From an uncultured Burkholderiaceae bacterium (GTDB lineage: Bacteria; Pseudomonadota; Gammaproteobacteria; Burkholderiales; Burkholderiaceae), in the NCBI GenBank assembly GCA_937871985.1, contig CALMPB010000473.1, positions 1 to 5,544 of the forward strand: a DNA stretch of 5,544 bases. The letters are read 5' to 3'. Below, piece after piece: positions 5,409 to 5,544 of this stretch. Under the pieces are notes generated by a model that was given only the letters and a program-made list of their open reading frames with translations, was not told the origin of the DNA and searched no databases. Both the position numbers and the translations under genes were made by a program. Numbering within the stretch: the first letter of the stretch is position 1; each line of letters starts with the position of its first letter.

Positions 5409-5544
5409 GTGCGCCTGCAAACAGCCGAACGGCCGGGAAATGGGCCGAAAACGGCATCGCCCTGCGCTCTGGCGAAGCTGAGAAGGCGAATTGGCTTGGC
5501 GGCTCCGCATCAGCACATCTCAAAGCGCATTGCGCAGACCTTCC
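5405..5544 (+). CDS. Small open frame overlapping the transposase stop, running out of the IS (doubtful gene)
   Basis: An ATG at 5405 overlaps the transposase stop as ATGA and opens a frame of at least 46 codons (MSAPANSRTAGKWAENGIAL...) that passes through the right inverted repeat to the window edge without a stop. The product is not recognised. The ATGA overlap would allow translational coupling, but the frame includes the terminal repeat and would end in flanking DNA, so it may simply be chance in GC-rich sequence. Confidence 0.2.
   Translation, partial: MSAPANSRTAGKWAENGIALRSGEAEKANWLGGSASAHLKAHCADL
5533..5544 (-). repeat. Right terminal inverted repeat of the IS
   Basis: CGCAGACCTTCC, the exact reverse complement of the left end at 4383-4394. 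It finishes on the last base of the window. Confidence 0.9.

Larger units (their letters stand above)
4383..5544 (+). mobile_element. IS5-group insertion sequence, complete or nearly so (1162 bp)
   Basis: The element begins with GGAAGGTCTGCG at 4383 and ends with its exact reverse complement at 5544, the last base of the window. The GGAAGGT start is the same as in IS5 itself, and the length (1162 bp) is close to the 1.2 kb of that group. It carries one intact DDE transposase gene in the left-to-right direction. The left flank CTAA (4379-4382) fits the 4-bp YTAR target; the right copy would lie just outside the window. Its base composition is clearly more GC-rich than the genes to the left, indicating recent arrival from another background. 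Confidence 0.9.

Noticed and set aside
5430..5447. CGGCC...GGCCG hairpin after the transposase
   Set aside because: A 5-bp stem followed by A rather than T; not a terminator for the transposase.
4371..5516. A 381-codon minus-strand open frame across the IS
   Set aside because: It lies wholly antisense to the well-supported transposase, is full of His, Arg, Gln and Leu as expected from the complement of GC-rich codons, and has no recognisable motif.

Overview
The window looks like an accessory stretch of a beta-proteobacterium, probably Burkholderiales. This is inferred from the protein families and from a GC-rich IS5-group insertion sequence lying next to visibly less GC-rich genes. No rRNA, tRNA or CRISPR array was seen. 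No gene here fixes the genus.

Layout from left to right. (1) Bases 1-851, minus strand: the first 283 codons of a GlxA-type AraC-family regulator (DJ-1/PfpI-like domain plus AraC helix-turn-helix), cut off by the window edge. (2) Bases 852-1145: a 294-base divergent control region. It holds a Fur-box-like site over a candidate promoter for the regulator, a tandem near-repeat and a spaced 7-bp inverted repeat just before the next gene. (3) Bases 1146-1598, plus: a 150-residue four-helix membrane protein resembling the HemJ/CopD/DUF2269 type. (4) Bases 1609-3723, plus: a 704-residue TonB-dependent outer-membrane receptor, ten bases after the previous stop and almost certainly co-transcribed with it. 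(5) Bases 3724-3986: no recognised gene. (6) Bases 3987 to about 4361, minus: a frameshifted, 5'-truncated remnant of a haloacetate-dehalogenase-like alpha/beta hydrolase. (7) Bases 4383-5544: an IS5-group insertion sequence with 12-bp perfect terminal inverted repeats and an intact 319-residue DDE transposase. Its right end is the last base of the window.

The coherent unit is regulator - membrane protein - receptor. The receptor would bring a scarce ligand (iron chelate, haem, or a cofactor such as PQQ, which its YncD/PqqU-like relatives import) across the outer membrane using TonB energy. The small membrane protein, with histidines placed as in haem-binding HemJ-type proteins, may act in the inner membrane on the same metal or cofactor. 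The GlxA-type regulator would sense a small molecule and control the pair. The ligand cannot be read from the sequence. The right third is decayed and mobile DNA, with no sign of a functional link to the uptake unit. I found no clear, wholly new system. The best leads are the receptor/membrane-protein pairing with its operator-like repeats and the decayed dehalogenase next to the IS.
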